A stretch of 64,000 nucleotides of DNA from Galbula dea (taxonomy: Eukaryota; Chordata; Aves; Piciformes; Galbulidae): assembly GCA_013399015.1 (NCBI GenBank), contig VWZX01002935.1, positions 424,456 through 488,455 on the forward strand, written 5' to 3'. The notes beneath the pieces were generated by a model. That model searched no databases, was not told the DNA's origin, and saw only the letters and a list, made by a program, of their open reading frames with translations. Below are positions 35,240 to 47,099 of the stretch, piece by piece; the first letter of the stretch is position 1, and each line of letters begins with the position of its first letter. The translations under genes were made by a program, and so were the position numbers.

Positions 35240-36130
35240 TATACTTGATTGTCTGCATTTCTAGGCTTTCTTTTGTCAAGTTCTGTTTTCATTGACTGTC
35301 TTTTGCCCTCCTTTTATTCCTCTTTTGCCACGATAATGGTGGCAAAACGAAGTATCAGCAGGCACTGATGTTCACTGATGTGAACTGTGGTTTTGATGGG
35401 TACACAAAGGCTGTAGCTAGCTATCAAAATCCTTTTCATCTCCCATGTTTCTCAATATTCAAGCAGAGAATAGCTTCATATAGATGGTTTATAGCCCTGC
35501 AGATGATCAAATTTATGCCAGCTACTGTATTAAACACATCTCAACTTCTGCTCTTAACCCTGAGAATTTCCCATGAAAATACTTCTTTCAGCTAGTCCAA
35601 ATTTACCTTGTATCTACTTTCTGTAACATCCCTTGTGCTCCCTCTCAGGCTGCTCTTCCTTTTTACAAATGTTAGCAGAATGTGATGATGTTTCCCACTG
35701 TATCTGGTACATTTGTCATCACTGAAAAATATCATGGATTAAAGACTTCTGTCTTTAATCTCCAGAGCTGGCTTCATTGCTGCTCTTTGCATTGCTTTCG
35801 GCTTTCGTCGTGTGCCTAGGATTGCAGACAGCATTTCAAGCCAGGCCTCTCTGCTGCCTTTATACAGAGAAATGATTACTTGGAGTCCTTTGTGCAGTTG
35901 GTTTTTTTTCCCCTCTGCTTCTTTCTTCTCACTCACTTTCCTTTTGATTAGTGTATTATTTTAGCATAATTTTTGCCTTTCAGCGTCAGCCTCTCACTGT
36001 GAGCTAACATTTCTCATGCTCACATCTCTTCTGCCTCCCTCCCTCTCTCTCCCCCCACTATGGCCAATATTATCCATGCTGGCTTTTATATTTATGCTCT
36101 TTTGTCACTTTCTGCTTTTTTTTTTCCTCT
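35240..36130 (+). promoter_or_regulatory. Candidate conserved non-coding element
   Basis: Lies in a CR1-free block of the giant intron. Features are CCACGATAATGGTGGCAAAACG, TATAGATGG, GATCAAATTTATG, and the notable GCATTGCTTTCGGCTTTCG followed by TCGTGTG, with three CpGs within 12 bp (35799-35810) in a CpG-poor intron. It also has TTTGATTAGTGTATTATTTTAGC. No ORF or splice pattern is present. The pattern is compatible with a vertebrate developmental enhancer; the evidence is texture and context only. Confidence 0.42.
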
Positions 36131-36299
36131 GGCATTTCTGAATCTTTCCTATTTTCCACTCTTGTAAGAACTTCTTCCAATTTGTATATAACTGTCACCT
36201 AAACAGGTTCTACTGTTGATTGTTTTGGCTCTGAACAGAAAGCCTGGGTGGTTAAACAGCCTTAGAAGTTTAGCAGAGGCTAAACTTTTCTACCTTCCA

Positions 36300-37480
36300 A
36301 TGTGAGGAGCTCTCAGTTCTGATATGAATTATTTGGCTTTTCTCCTATGTCAGTGTTAAAGTGAGCCTGGATTCTTGCTAGCAAATTGTGTTTGTTTGGG
36401 TCAAGCTGACCTCCATCTGAGATCCTAGAAGTTTTGTCATTTGGGATTTTTTTCAGGCACCCAATGCATAACTTTTTTTACCATTTCTCTTTTATAACAT
36501 GAAACTCATAGCAATAGGTAGGTAGACTCTGTTTAGCTTAGTTTGGTTACATTCTGTAAGTGAAGTGATCACTCTTTTCACTGTTTGAAAAGCACCTATG
36601 TTCACATGTCCCAAAGACTCTTTGATAATTCAGAATTACTCTGTATTTTGCAACTGTGGTACTGCAAACAGAGGCAAGGATGACTACATGCTTTGATCAC
36701 TTGGTCCAGGCTTGGGGCAGTGTCTGCTGCTGGTTGCAGTTTGGTTTTTAACTCCTGTCAGTAAAGCAAAGCTATATGGTGCATTCTTACTGAGGTATTT
36801 CTGGTTTAGTTTATTCTCCTTCAACTTTTATGCATATTGATAAGTTCAGTTGGGTTTGCAAACACTTCCTAATGCTATAATATGTTTTCCCATATCTCCC
36901 TTCTCAAATTTTTTCCCCTTATTGATTGAAGATTCAATTGAGAAATGTGTTTAGAACCCTGCTTTCTGTGGTAATCATAGAAGTCAGTGGGAAGACAAGA
37001 AAATTGTATTGAAAGAAATTGTGTGCGTGTGTGTTTTGTGTTTCAGCATAGATTATCTCTGCCAAAATAATAGCTGTCATTTTGTTCTTCTTATATTAGT
37101 GGCCTGTAGCTTACTACTACCCCTTTTGCCTTGCTTTTGTCCATTTGTCTGTTTGTGAGCAGGGAGGAAAAAAAAATGGGTGAAGGGCCATAATTTGGGG
37201 GCTTTATTATGCTAATAAAATCAATATTTTTGTTATCTATTTAAATTAAAACTACCAAGATGGTGACCCCACTCTCCCCTAGTATCCAAACTGCAGACCT
37301 TAACATTCAGTGACTTTGAAACTTGAGTTCTGTTTAGAATTTCATGTCATGCCTGTCACAGGAGAAAAAAGATGGAAAATGTATACAGTGAGCCTATAGG
37401 ACTTCCTGCAGTGCTTATTAATCCTTTATGGATCATTTGAAATGTTTCTAGTTTATTTAAGCTTTGCTGCTTGTATCAGA
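36300..37480 (+). promoter_or_regulatory. Candidate conserved non-coding element cluster
   Basis: A low-repeat stretch whose most striking part is about 37040-37290: AGATTATCTC, AATAATAGCTGTCA, GGGCCATAATTTGGGG, TTTATTATGCTAATAAAATC and TTAAATTAAAACTACC. These are repeated homeodomain (TAAT/ATTA) and POU-like ATGCTAAT cores. This is followed by TGCTTATTAATCC and TTTATGGATCATTTG to about 37460. There are no CR1 copies for over 4 kb around it. It is a proposed enhancer by texture and genomic context; limits are approximate. Confidence 0.42.
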
Positions 37481-37495
37481 TTGTTCCTCCAGGGG

Positions 37496-37511
37496 AAAAA
37501 AAAAAAAAAAA
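37496..37511. repeat. Poly-A run
   Basis: Sixteen consecutive A residues following CTCCAGGGG. There is no retroposon body upstream that I recognise, so it is taken as a simple homopolymer. Confidence 0.85.
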
Positions 37512-37519
37512 GAAGGGAA

Positions 37520-38640
37520 AAAGTGATCATGCTTTGAATTTTTAAAGATGATCTCACTTTCAAGCAGAAGCACTTTTCTGCTCCATTAGAGTTGAATTTG
37601 CCCAACTCTTACATCACATTAACACAAGCTTTACTGGAGAGCTCAATGTGGTGTTCAAAGACTTGACTGTAGAACTTTACCAAACTGCATATTAAGATTT
37701 GTCCTCTTGATTTTGTTTGTTGTTTTTTTTTTCTCTTGAATATTTGCTTCATGGAAATAGAAAGGAGAGAGAAAATTTATTTCATGAAGAAACTGTGCAG
37801 CACAGTTTTAATCTCTTGAAAACAGGAGAGAAAAATAAGAAAATCCACTTCAGTGGTCTGGTGTAAGAGTTGGGGAGCCTGGGAGAACCCCCAAGTGTGT
37901 CTTCTTTCTTTTGTGAAGAAGCATTCAAAGTTGACATCCAGCTCTTTGTATTTTTAAAGCAGTGGAATGAGTTTAGAATAAATGCATTCTATTTTTTTAG
38001 CTTTTTAAAAGAACAACCAGCAAAAGCTCTGGATCCATAGGCAGGAGATGAAAACTCTGGTTGAACTTCTCTTGGGGGCAAATGAAGGATTAGTCTCCAA
38101 ATGAAATCCACTAGCACAGGAGTGAGCTTGACATTCAGCTCACTCCACTCCACAGGAATACAGAGGCCAGCAGATCTCCACAGGAGTGGTCTGAAGGCTG
38201 AAACATCCATGTTTTCTATTTTCCTTTCAAATCTTATTTTTCTGTGTTTAATCAGTAATTATATTTATGGATGGCTGGGGTGTTATTGTAAGTACTACTT
38301 TCAGCTAACTCTTTAATTGTTGTGTTTGCCAGTTAGACTGAGATCTTTGTAATGGAGATATTAGATCTTCTCCAGGCAAGTACTGGAGTATTGTCTTAAA
38401 CTTTTGAAGACTTCATTTTCATGTGGATGTGTCTTCTGCCTTGAATTTCAGTCAAAGGACATTCCAAAGAGGAAATTTTGACTTTTAGGTGTGTGGATGT
38501 GTGTTGTGTGTGTGAAGATGCCACTTGTGTATCTGGTGGAATCTGGGAAACTGCTGGAATATTTTTTTTCTGAAAATAGAAATAATCTGAATTATTCCTA
38601 GTGTTCTCTTGTCCACTCTTCCCATCCTCTCACCTCTCCC
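37520..38640 (+). other. POLA1: Giant intron segment, nothing firm
   Basis: AT-rich unique sequence with a short TG-rich run near 38490-38515. No transposon or exon was recognised. Confidence 0.6.
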
Positions 38641-39163
38641 ATAGAATCATGTAGTCATTATGGTTGGAAAAGACCCCTGAGATCAACACTCCCATGCTCA
38701 CCCCTGACCCATGTCCCCAGGCATCACATCTACATGTGTTTTTTGAACTCTTCCAGGGATGGTGACTCCACCACCTCCCTGGGCAGAATGTTCCAATGCC
38801 TGATAACCCTCTCAGTGAAGAAATTCTTCCTAATATCCAATCTGAACCTCCCCTGGTGCAACCTGAAGCTGTTTCCTCTAGTCCCATCCTTTCAACTTAC
38901 ATCCTTACAACTACAGGTAGTTGTAGAGAGCGAGAAGATTCCCCCCCGAGCCTCCTCTTCTCCAGGCTAAACAACCCCACTTCCCTCAGCTGCTCCTCCT
39001 GACACTTGTGCTCTAGACCCTTGACCAGCTTTGTTGCTCTTCTTTAGACATGCTTCAGTAGCTTAATGTCTATCTTGTAGTGAGGGGCCCCAAACTGAAC
39101 ACAGTATTTCACACTATTTCTGGTACAAACCACGATGCTGTTGGCTACCTGAGCACACTGCTG
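38641..39163 (-). mobile_element. CR1 LINE 3' part, antisense, internally deleted
   Basis: The + strand begins ATAGAATCATGTAGTCATTA (reversed tail), then GGTTGGAAAAGACCCCTGAG, the 3'UTR block CCAGGGATGGTGACTCCACC, and reversed ORF2 C-terminal codons (CTTCTCCAGGCTAAACAACC, GCTCCTCCTGACACTTGTGC) ending GAGCACACTGCTG. About 70 bp normally present between CAGTATT and GATACA-type wording appears missing near 39110-39125. It shares its 3'UTR type with the sense copy at 43440-44032. It contains many frame breaks and is not functional. Confidence 0.92.
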
Positions 39164-42100
39164 TTTGCCTCTCTTGCTTTCTTCTCAAGTTTTGCTAAGT
39201 TAATAATACCTGAGTTGTGCCAATTTAAAAGGAAAAAAACCAAACCCTTCAAAACACTGTAGCATGAGAGAAAGAATTGTCATGTTATGGAGGTTTCCAG
39301 CTTAGAATAGAAATGTCTCGTTTAAGATAGGTATTTGAGGAGAAAGATTTAATACATTTACATTTAATACTTAAAGACCAGAGGTAACTAATTGGAGAAG
39401 TCAAAGTAAATTATTGTGGTTAAAAATATTGGATGATAAGGGATTGTCATAGGTGTTTTTGCTGTAATAGGTTACTTTTTCTAGAGATAATGGTCTTCAC
39501 TGAGGCAAGTGTCAGCATACAGGAGTAGGACAGCAGTCTTTCCTTGTAGTACTGATGCAACTGGATTGGCCTGAGGTGGACTTTGAGCTTGCATGTTTCT
39601 CATCATGCAGGGGGAAAAGAGAGATTCTACCAAAACCCTCTCTGTGTTGCCCTGCTTGACATCTGTAAACCAAATCAGACCAATCAGCCTGATGATACAG
39701 GGTGGGATTGGAGAGGTAATAGAGGGATGATTTGCAGTCAGGGGTTTTTTTGGTTGTTTTGGTTTTGGCTTTCACCTTCTCAACCACATCTCCTAATGAG
39801 ACATGCCTCTGCTGGATTGGGTGATTTCTTTTCTTCTAATAAATTAACATACTTTTGCAAGAACATCTTCAGCTGTCATAATGTTTTGGCTTTGTTTTTC
39901 CTTGGCCTCAAATACCAATATACCTGAAACTTGTGTAGTGGTTTGGTTTTATTCATTAACTTTTGGTTTTTCCTTAAGTAATTCTGCCATCATTCAGTGT
40001 GTCATGCATTAACTAACTCCTGTTAGGTCCCATCTGTGATGTTAATAGTCACAAGTGAATATCTCAAATAGAGATAGGTTAGCATCACAAAAAGATGGGC
40101 ACCATTCTTAGGATTGAGTACTTCTCAGCATATACTGCTGTCCTGCAGCTGGTCACTGGGTGTTCATCAGCACTGAAGTTCTACAGTGGTAAAAGCCATA
40201 ATCAAGTAACATTAATTGAAATTAATTTTCAAGGGAAAAGATTTCATTTCCATTATCTATCCCCCAGGGCTCTCCTGAGAGTGACTTACTATAAGCAACA
40301 AACATCAAGTAGCTCTGATTACTTCAGCATGAATTATAGTCAGTTCTGAAGGCTGTGGAGAATTGGATAAACACTGGGAATTATTTGGGGTTTTTTTGCT
40401 GATCTCAGCTAACCAGTATGACCACCCCCCCATTCATTCATTCATTCTAATGTCTACTTTAGTTTGTAGCAAAACAAATTCCTGGCTTGCATCCTCTCCA
40501 TATCTAAAATAATTTCCAGACACATTAGCATAGAATCATAGGTATTTTTTTCAGTCCTTCAAAATTCTTGTCACTCCATGCACTCCAGGACCATTTTCAC
40601 CAATACCTTTGAAGAAAATCACCTCTGTACTCACACACAGATGCTCTGTCTTGAATCTCCACATCTTGCTATATCTGCTTTAAAGCTTCTCTACTGTGAG
40701 AAGAACTTCTTTACCATGACTCCTTTTCAGCTGATAATTTCTGGCATTCACTTTCCCCATTTTGTAGGTTGAACTGTGTAGTCTTTGTTCCCAGTGTGTC
40801 CTTCTTATTCCACTGAACTAATGTGTATTTGGTTTTTATTTACTAAACCAATTTCCTCATGCTTATGATTATTTGCTGTTCTGCTTTTGCCATCTGTAAA
40901 ATTTTACCTGGATTGATTTCTCTCTTCTGCTAATCACTGAGGTAGATGTTGAGGAGTGTTGGTGCAACCTTTTCTTTCTGCTGTATCACCAGAATCTCTG
41001 TCTGTCCCATACTAGCAAATATTTATTTCACTGTTATCACTTTGTGTCTCATGGATAAGTGATTTTTTTTTTTCAGATCCTTCAACTTTGCACCTCTTAT
41101 CCCTTAATAAACACTGTCCAATGTTGGTTCTACTGTAGTGTCCTTTTGCAGTAAACCAAATCCTGGTCTAGAAATGACTTACAGTACCTCTGACTTTCTT
41201 AACCAAACTTGCATTCTTATATATGAATATGCTGAATTTGGAAGGCTTTTTAAGTGTTTTTTTGTTAACAAACTGAAAGGTAGTTTTTTGTATTCCCTTG
41301 CTACTAGGCTGTTGCTGTGCTTTTTCAGACCAGAGGAAAAAGTGGTACTTCTGGGGTGGGGGGTTGTGTTGTAACCTATTTTGTTGTTTTCATCACTCTA
41401 TTGACTTAGTTCTATATTCTTCATTAATAATCTGTCTTCATTTTTCTTTCAGGAAACTCTTGATTTATGTCAGCAGCTGTCTGCTTTCAGTCTTATATGT
41501 CTCTTTTATAAGTTAAAATTTGCTTAGAATTTTCCTTCCCTTAAGAAAAAAGTTTTCAAGTTGATTGGAACTGTTCTTTTCCCCCTATAAAATACAATCA
41601 GATCATCATACTTGTTGATAAGTAGGCACAGTCTTCTATTCCAGTCATTTAATTTTTCTTTACCTGTCATAATGAAATTCAGAATTAGTTTCAGACATAT
41701 TTTTTCCTTGCTGTTAAGTATTTTCTCTAGATTTTAGAAAATACTGGTGCTGTAGACTTGGTACAACATGTGTGTCTGCTATAGACTCAAAGCAATACAA
41801 CATTTCTCTTAGGAGACAGGAAATAACAAGTAACCTGTTCAGTTCTTGCAGTTGGAAAGCTCTCTTGGGCCATACTGATTTCAGTATTGAGCTGTTGACT
41901 TTTAAGGCCTTGCAGGTCTCAGTGGCAGGGAACCTTTTAAACAAAGAAGGATAGTGTATTTGAAGGATCATACTTTACCTGCTGTTACCATCCTTCACCA
42001 TGCAGTTTGTTTGTCCTGAATGTGGTTTACTACCTAAAAACTGTTAATGTTATGTTGAAAACATAATGTTCTGCCACAAAAATGTCCTGTTTGTTTTGCT

Positions 42101-42266
42101 TGCTGTGTCTGTCACCAGTATATAAGCAACAGAAAACACTTGATTTTCCATCCTCAGGTTTTTTAGTTCAAGGAGTTGTCTGGGTGTTTGGTTTTTTGGT
42201 TGTTTTATTGTTTTTTTTAGTGCTTACCCAGGTCTTAAGGTCCATGTGGTTACTTTACTTGGCATC
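39164..42266 (+). other. POLA1: Giant intron segment, unique sequence
   Basis: AT-rich unique sequence with a CATT short tandem repeat at 40431-40447 and T runs. Open frames such as 39583-39927 (+, 114 codons) lack domains and splice support. Nothing else was recognised. Confidence 0.55.
40431..40447. repeat. (CATT)4 microsatellite
   Basis: CATTCATTCATTCATTC directly after a C run. Short tetranucleotide tract. Confidence 0.9.
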
Positions 42267-42365
42267 TAGAATAGTTCTAGGTTGAAGAAACTTCTGGAAA
42301 TCTTCTGACCCAACCATCCCACTCAAAGCAGGTCCAACTTTGCTATTACATCAGATTGTTTGGGG
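42267..42365 (-). mobile_element. Degraded CR1-like 3' fragment, antisense
   Basis: TCTAGAATAGTTCTAGGTTGAAG, then TCTTCTGACCCAACCATCCC and CTCAAAGCAGGTCCAAC resemble the reversed 3' end of an older CR1 group (tail, AGATCATCTGGTCCAACCCC, CTCAAAGCAGGGTC). It is much more diverged than the other copies, so it is either an old insertion or another repeat with chance similarity. Confidence 0.45.
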
Positions 42366-43439
42366 AGGTTCTACAACCTAAGCAAGACCACAGTGGGTGC
42401 AGACAGATCAGTTTTGTGCAGCCCTTTCTCCTACTGTTAACTTGGCCTTATTCATGCAACCAGATCCAGATGGTCATGTGCATTCCTGTCATAAAGTAGT
42501 ACTGGCTGGCTTCACAACAGCCCATTTGGCAATAGTTTTAATAATCTGTGTTGTATGTAATCTGTTTCTATCCATATGAGTTGATCTGAGTTGTTACATA
42601 GTGGGATGAGCTTGGCAGTGTATTTAGAACCTTTCAGTTTGAACATCAGCCCATCCATCACACTGACTTGGTCCTTAATATTTTCTTTGCTGCTGTTACC
42701 ATGCTTGCTACTACAAAACAAAAGCCCCCACCTTCTCTTGATCTTTCTGAACCCTTATCCTTCTAATTTATATTTTTACTAGCCTCAAAGCAGTTCTTAG
42801 TTAAATTTACCATGTATTCTATTGGTGTAAGTTTTGAAAACTTAAGTTCTAGAACAACTGAGATGCTGTTGTTCCTATCTGGCTTCATTTGGGTGCTTGG
42901 GATTGAGCAGCTCAGCCAAGATTTTTGACTGCTTTCTGTTCTTCATGGCAAGTAGCAGATACACCCAATTGATAAGCCCTGGGAAAACACTGTTATTCAT
43001 AGGAAAGGCTATAAACTCTGTCTCTCAAAATGCCATCCCCTTCTGACCTCTCTTGTCATGATCTCTGGTCTGCATCTGGAGAGTGTGTCATTTCTGGAGG
43101 TTTTCCCTCAAGAGATGTTTGTTATTAACACAGAGATTAGCATTGATACATCATTGGATACCAGACATTGCTGAAGAAATCAGTCTCTCCTCCAGAAGCA
43201 AAGAACTATGCACTCTGACTGTAGTGAGAAAGGTAAATTGAGTCAAGTTCAGAACAGGGCTAAGGGAAGCTTTGAGAGAGACCTAAGAGGGCTGCAGGAA
43301 AGAGTTATGGGCAGGTGTTGGAAGTAGTTAGAGAAACTAACTGAGGGGGAGGCTAAGGAGGAAGCTTGGCCATTGCAAAACCTCAGAAAAGTTCTTTGGG
43401 AATTTTGAGTTTCTTGCTTGCTGCTTAGTTTAATGAAAT
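42366..43439 (+). other. POLA1: Giant intron segment, nothing recognised
   Basis: Unique AT-rich sequence between an old CR1-like remnant and a better preserved CR1 copy. No exon, RNA gene or repeat was recognised. Confidence 0.55.
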
Positions 43440-44032
43440 CATCCTGGCTTGCATCTGAAATAGTGTGGCCAGTAGGACTAGGGAGTTGATTGTCCTCTGT
43501 ACTTGGCACTGTTGAAGCCACACCTTGAATACTGTGTTCAGTTTTAGGCTTCTCACCACAAGAAAGACATAGAGTTGCTGGAGCATGTCCAGAGAAGGGC
43601 AACAGAGGTGGTCAGGGGTCTAGAGCACAAGTGTTAGGAGGAGCAGCTGAGGGAACTGGGGTTGTTTAGCCTGGAGAAAAGGAGGTTCAGGGGAGACCTT
43701 CTCACTATCTGAAAGGAGGTTATGGCAGGGTGGGGATCAGTCTTTTCTCCCAGGTGACTTAGCAATAGGTCTAGAGGAAATGGCCTCAAGTTGCAGTGGG
43801 GAAGGTTGAGGTCAGGTATCAGGAAAAAAGTTCTTCACAGAAGGAGTGGGTAAGCATTGGAACAGGCTGCCCAGGGAAGTGCTGGAGTCACCATCCCTGG
43901 AGGTATTCAGAAAATGTGTAGATTTGGCACTTTGTGACATGGTTTAGAGGGCATGGTGGTGGTGTGTTGATGGATGGACTTGATCTCAGAGGTCTTTTGT
44001 AACCTGAATGATTCTATGATATGATTTTATGA
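43440..44032 (+). mobile_element. CR1 LINE, 5'-truncated, sense
   Basis: Begins in the ORF2 C-terminus (ATAGTGTGGCCAGTAGGACT, then CACCTTGAATACTGTGTTCAG, GAGCACAAGTGTTAGGAGG). It continues through the 3'UTR (GGCTGCCCAGGGAAGTGCTG, GAGTCACCATCCCTGGAGG, GTGACATGGTTTAGAGGGC) and ends in GAATGATTCTATGATATGATTTTATGAT. Several stops and indels break the ORF2 part. Same 3'UTR type as the antisense copy at 38641, 4.3 kb away, so the two form an inverted pair. Confidence 0.93.
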
Positions 44033-44697
44033 TAAATAACAGTAGTAGGAAGACAATTGTGTCATTTAAGGTGTCATTATCTAGGGCAGTGTATGTTTAT
44101 TTTCTCAGAATAAAGTAGGCTACAGATATATTTTATTTATTCCAAACCAAAATGTTATAAAACCAGAAGCTGCAGTTGAACTTGATATATAAACCTGCCT
44201 ACTGAGGTCCACCAAGCAACTAGTTCATGCACAGTAGTGGTCATCCAAGGAGGAGTGGATGGGAAAGGGGAAAATCTGTTGTAAATCAGTAGAATTGAAG
44301 CCACAGACCTGAAAGCACTTGAATTGTAATCACTTGCTTTTATTGCATAGTATTGCAGTCAAAGCAGTGTGACAGTTGTTCAGGTGACCTTGCTATACCT
44401 GAAATGTAGTTGCTGTGGCTTTGAAGTCTTTTTAACATTTGGCTATGAGGAAGAGTATGTTATTTTTATCCTTCCTTTCTCTTTTTTTATTGGTTGTCTT
44501 GTGTCATCCTATGAAAATCCATCTGGATTTGCTAATTTTACAAACCTTTAAGAATTTTTTTTTGGTATGGAGCAAGAGCTAGGCATGATTCAAAACCAAA
44601 CCAACCCAAAAAACCAAAACCAATCAAACCAAGCATGAAATGCATATAGATAAGTGAAAAGAGTAGAAACTGGCATGTGAGAGTGGGGCTGAACCTG
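44033..44697 (+). other. POLA1: Giant intron segment between two CR1 copies
   Basis: AT-rich unique sequence, with an AAACCAAACC-type A/C-rich short run at about 44590-44630. No gene was recognised. Confidence 0.55.
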
Positions 44698-44700
44698 GGT

Positions 44701-44742
44701 CGAGGTCCCTTCCAACTCCTGATATTCTGTGATTCTGTGACA
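44701..44742 (+). mobile_element. CR1 LINE tail remnant, sense
   Basis: Only about 42 bp: GAGGTCCCTTCCAACTCCTG, then ATATTCTGTGATTCTGTGAC. This is the CR1 terminal 3'UTR plus two copies of the tail octamer, an extremely 5'-truncated insertion. Confidence 0.82.
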
Positions 44743-46479
44743 CTTTAAAGCAAAGATGCTGAACTGAGTGGAATTGGCTGAATTAGAAAATTCAAACAAG
44801 ATATATCTGCTGGAAAATCACCTGGCTGGTCAAGTAGGCTTGAAATAGCATGAGGAAGCTGACATGGATGAAGATTGCCTGTGCAGATTTGGACAGGAAA
44901 AGGAAGCAATTATATTTTGAGAGTGATTTGTTTAATAAGAAAGCTATGAGAATATCCTTAAGTCTTTGCCTGCCTCTGCTATTGACAAATACTGGCCAAA
45001 ATGTGCAGCTAATAGAGAAGGTGGAAATTCATTGTTATTATGAGTTACTCTGTTTGTTTCAAGCAGCAAAATCTGCATATTCCTTTAAACCCTATATTGA
45101 AGAACAGACAGGAAGAAAGAATTTTGTATATTTATATTTTAGTTTAAAAATAGAAGGGGGATCCTGATACAGCAGAGTTGGATATTTGTCCCAAAACCCC
45201 TCTAGAATGAACACTGCTCACTTAAGTCTGATCCAGGTCATTTGGGTATGATGTTATCCCATTCTGTTGTGTTTTCAGTCCATGGACAGCCCTCGTTAGA
45301 TGAGCAGCTAGTCTGTATTTGTTTTCTCTGTTGCTTAGTGGCTGCCCTTTACCTTACCAAGTGCATTCTCTGAAACTTTGCCTAGAATTACTTCTTTTTC
45401 TCATGGAGTTTTCTGTGGCACACTTCACTGTAGGATCAAGTGGCTCTTAGAGAACATCTTTACAAGGGCTGGATAAAGCGAGGGGAGATATTATTACTTT
45501 TACTTCTCAGAGGAATCAGGCATAGGAAAATGAACATCAAAGGTGGCCATAAGTTTGAGTGCCTAATTTGTGAAACAAAGGACCTGATTTTTCAGAGCTT
45601 GTAGTATTGTGTAACTGCCCAAAGCACAGCTTTCAGGTTAGAGTTGAGGCTGCTCAAAGTTCATCAGTGCAGACCTTCAGATTTCCCTGGAAACAGACTG
45701 ATTCCTCAGGTGATGGTTACTTGTGAGTCTGTTCAATAAACTGGAAGTGACTTGTCCAGCAGCATGGAGAATCCATGTGGCAGAGGCATTTCAGCTCCCT
45801 GGGACTGGATTCAGTTGCCTTTTGCACTTTGTTTTCATTTCTTTCATTTTGCTGCACACTCTCCACTGTTCACAGTATGTAGGGATTCAGCAGTAGTCCT
45901 GTTCCCTTTGCAAGCCCATTTTAACCTAATGGCAATGCAATCCTTCAGTGAGAATTAAAATATAGATGTGGTCCTTTAACTGTAAATTGACATGATTTGT
46001 ATGTACAGGGAACTGCAATGAGGATTACACTGGCTCCTGATTGCATGCTTCTTGCAGCATAATGTATTTTTCATATAGCCTGTATGGGAAGATCCATTGC
46101 TAAAGGGTGCTGTTGAATTTTATAGCAACCATGGGCATACACCTGATCACAGAATTTAGCCTGTGTAGAGGCATAACTTGTTTTTCTTAATGGTATCATG
46201 AAAATTAAGCCCTTAACCATTCATTCAGTTCACTGTGGCATAGTTAAATGTTTCAGCACAAGACTCCTGCTCTGATAATATGTAGCAAATATCTTGTGAA
46301 GTCAATTGGTAGCATGTATTAGACTGGGTTTTCAGGTTTTTTTTTCTGAAGTAAAATTATTTCTCTGTATTTGTAGCATATTTCTGAAACAATTGGTTTT
46401 AATATGGTTTCTTGAAGTCTTAATAGAAGCCTGTGCTGTAACAAGAAGTTCTTTACAATTATAAAGATAACAAGGTTAA

Positions 46480-46578
46480 GTTAAAAATTATTAGTTTCTT
46501 AAAATGTATCATACCATTCATAGGCAAATGTTAAAAATTATTAGTTTCTTAAGTGTATCATACCATTCATAGGCAAAT
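46480..46578. repeat. Two-copy 50-bp tandem duplication
   Basis: Unit 1 is 46480-46529 and unit 2 is 46530-46578, both starting GTTAAAAATTATTAGTTTC and ending CATACCATTCATAGGCAAAT. They differ only by one deleted base and one substitution in the middle (TTAAAATG against TTAAGTG). The close identity suggests a recent local duplication. Confidence 0.96.
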
Positions 46579-46832
46579 GTTTTAATACAGTAGGTATTCT
46601 GTTAGAAACCAACTGAGCAGGTTTTGGATTTTAATCATGACTTGACTTTCTTGCTAGTGCTACCAGTGAGAGATACTTGGGCAGTAGTCTACTTACTAGT
46701 GCTACACAACAGCTGCTAATATTAAACAACTAAAATTGCTGAAAATGCTATTTCACCTTTAGGTTCACTATGGACAATAAAAGCAGAGACAGATAAGATG
46801 CCTGTAGCTACCCTGTCTGCTTGGCACTGTCT

Positions 46833-46853
46833 TCCTCCTCCTCCTCCTCCTCT
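46833..46853. repeat. (TCC)n microsatellite, about 7 units
   Basis: TCCTCCTCCTCCTCCTCCTC following GTCT. Simple trinucleotide tract. Confidence 0.9.
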
Positions 46854-47099
46854 CACTTTCAGATTTCAGTGTAATGAAGAGCAGGAGAAGAATATTCTGT
46901 AATTAAGGATTCCATTAAGTTGAAGAAAAGAGCAAATGGAGTTGTTTGTTCTCCTAGCTGAAAAAATTTGTCTGGGGTGGTGGGGGTTAGTGGTAGTAGT
47001 GCAGAAAAGAGAGAGGTGGGTGGAGAGACTAAGTCAGGGCTGTTTGTTGAATATACTGTTAAGGACTGTTACCATCCTAATTAATCAAGTTAGAAATTA

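Larger units (their letters stand above)
44743..47099 (+). other. POLA1: Start of CR1-free block in giant intron
   Basis: Unique AT-rich sequence containing a 50-bp tandem duplication and a TCC repeat (both listed). The 105-codon frame 44850-45167 has no domain features. No gene was recognised. Confidence 0.55.
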
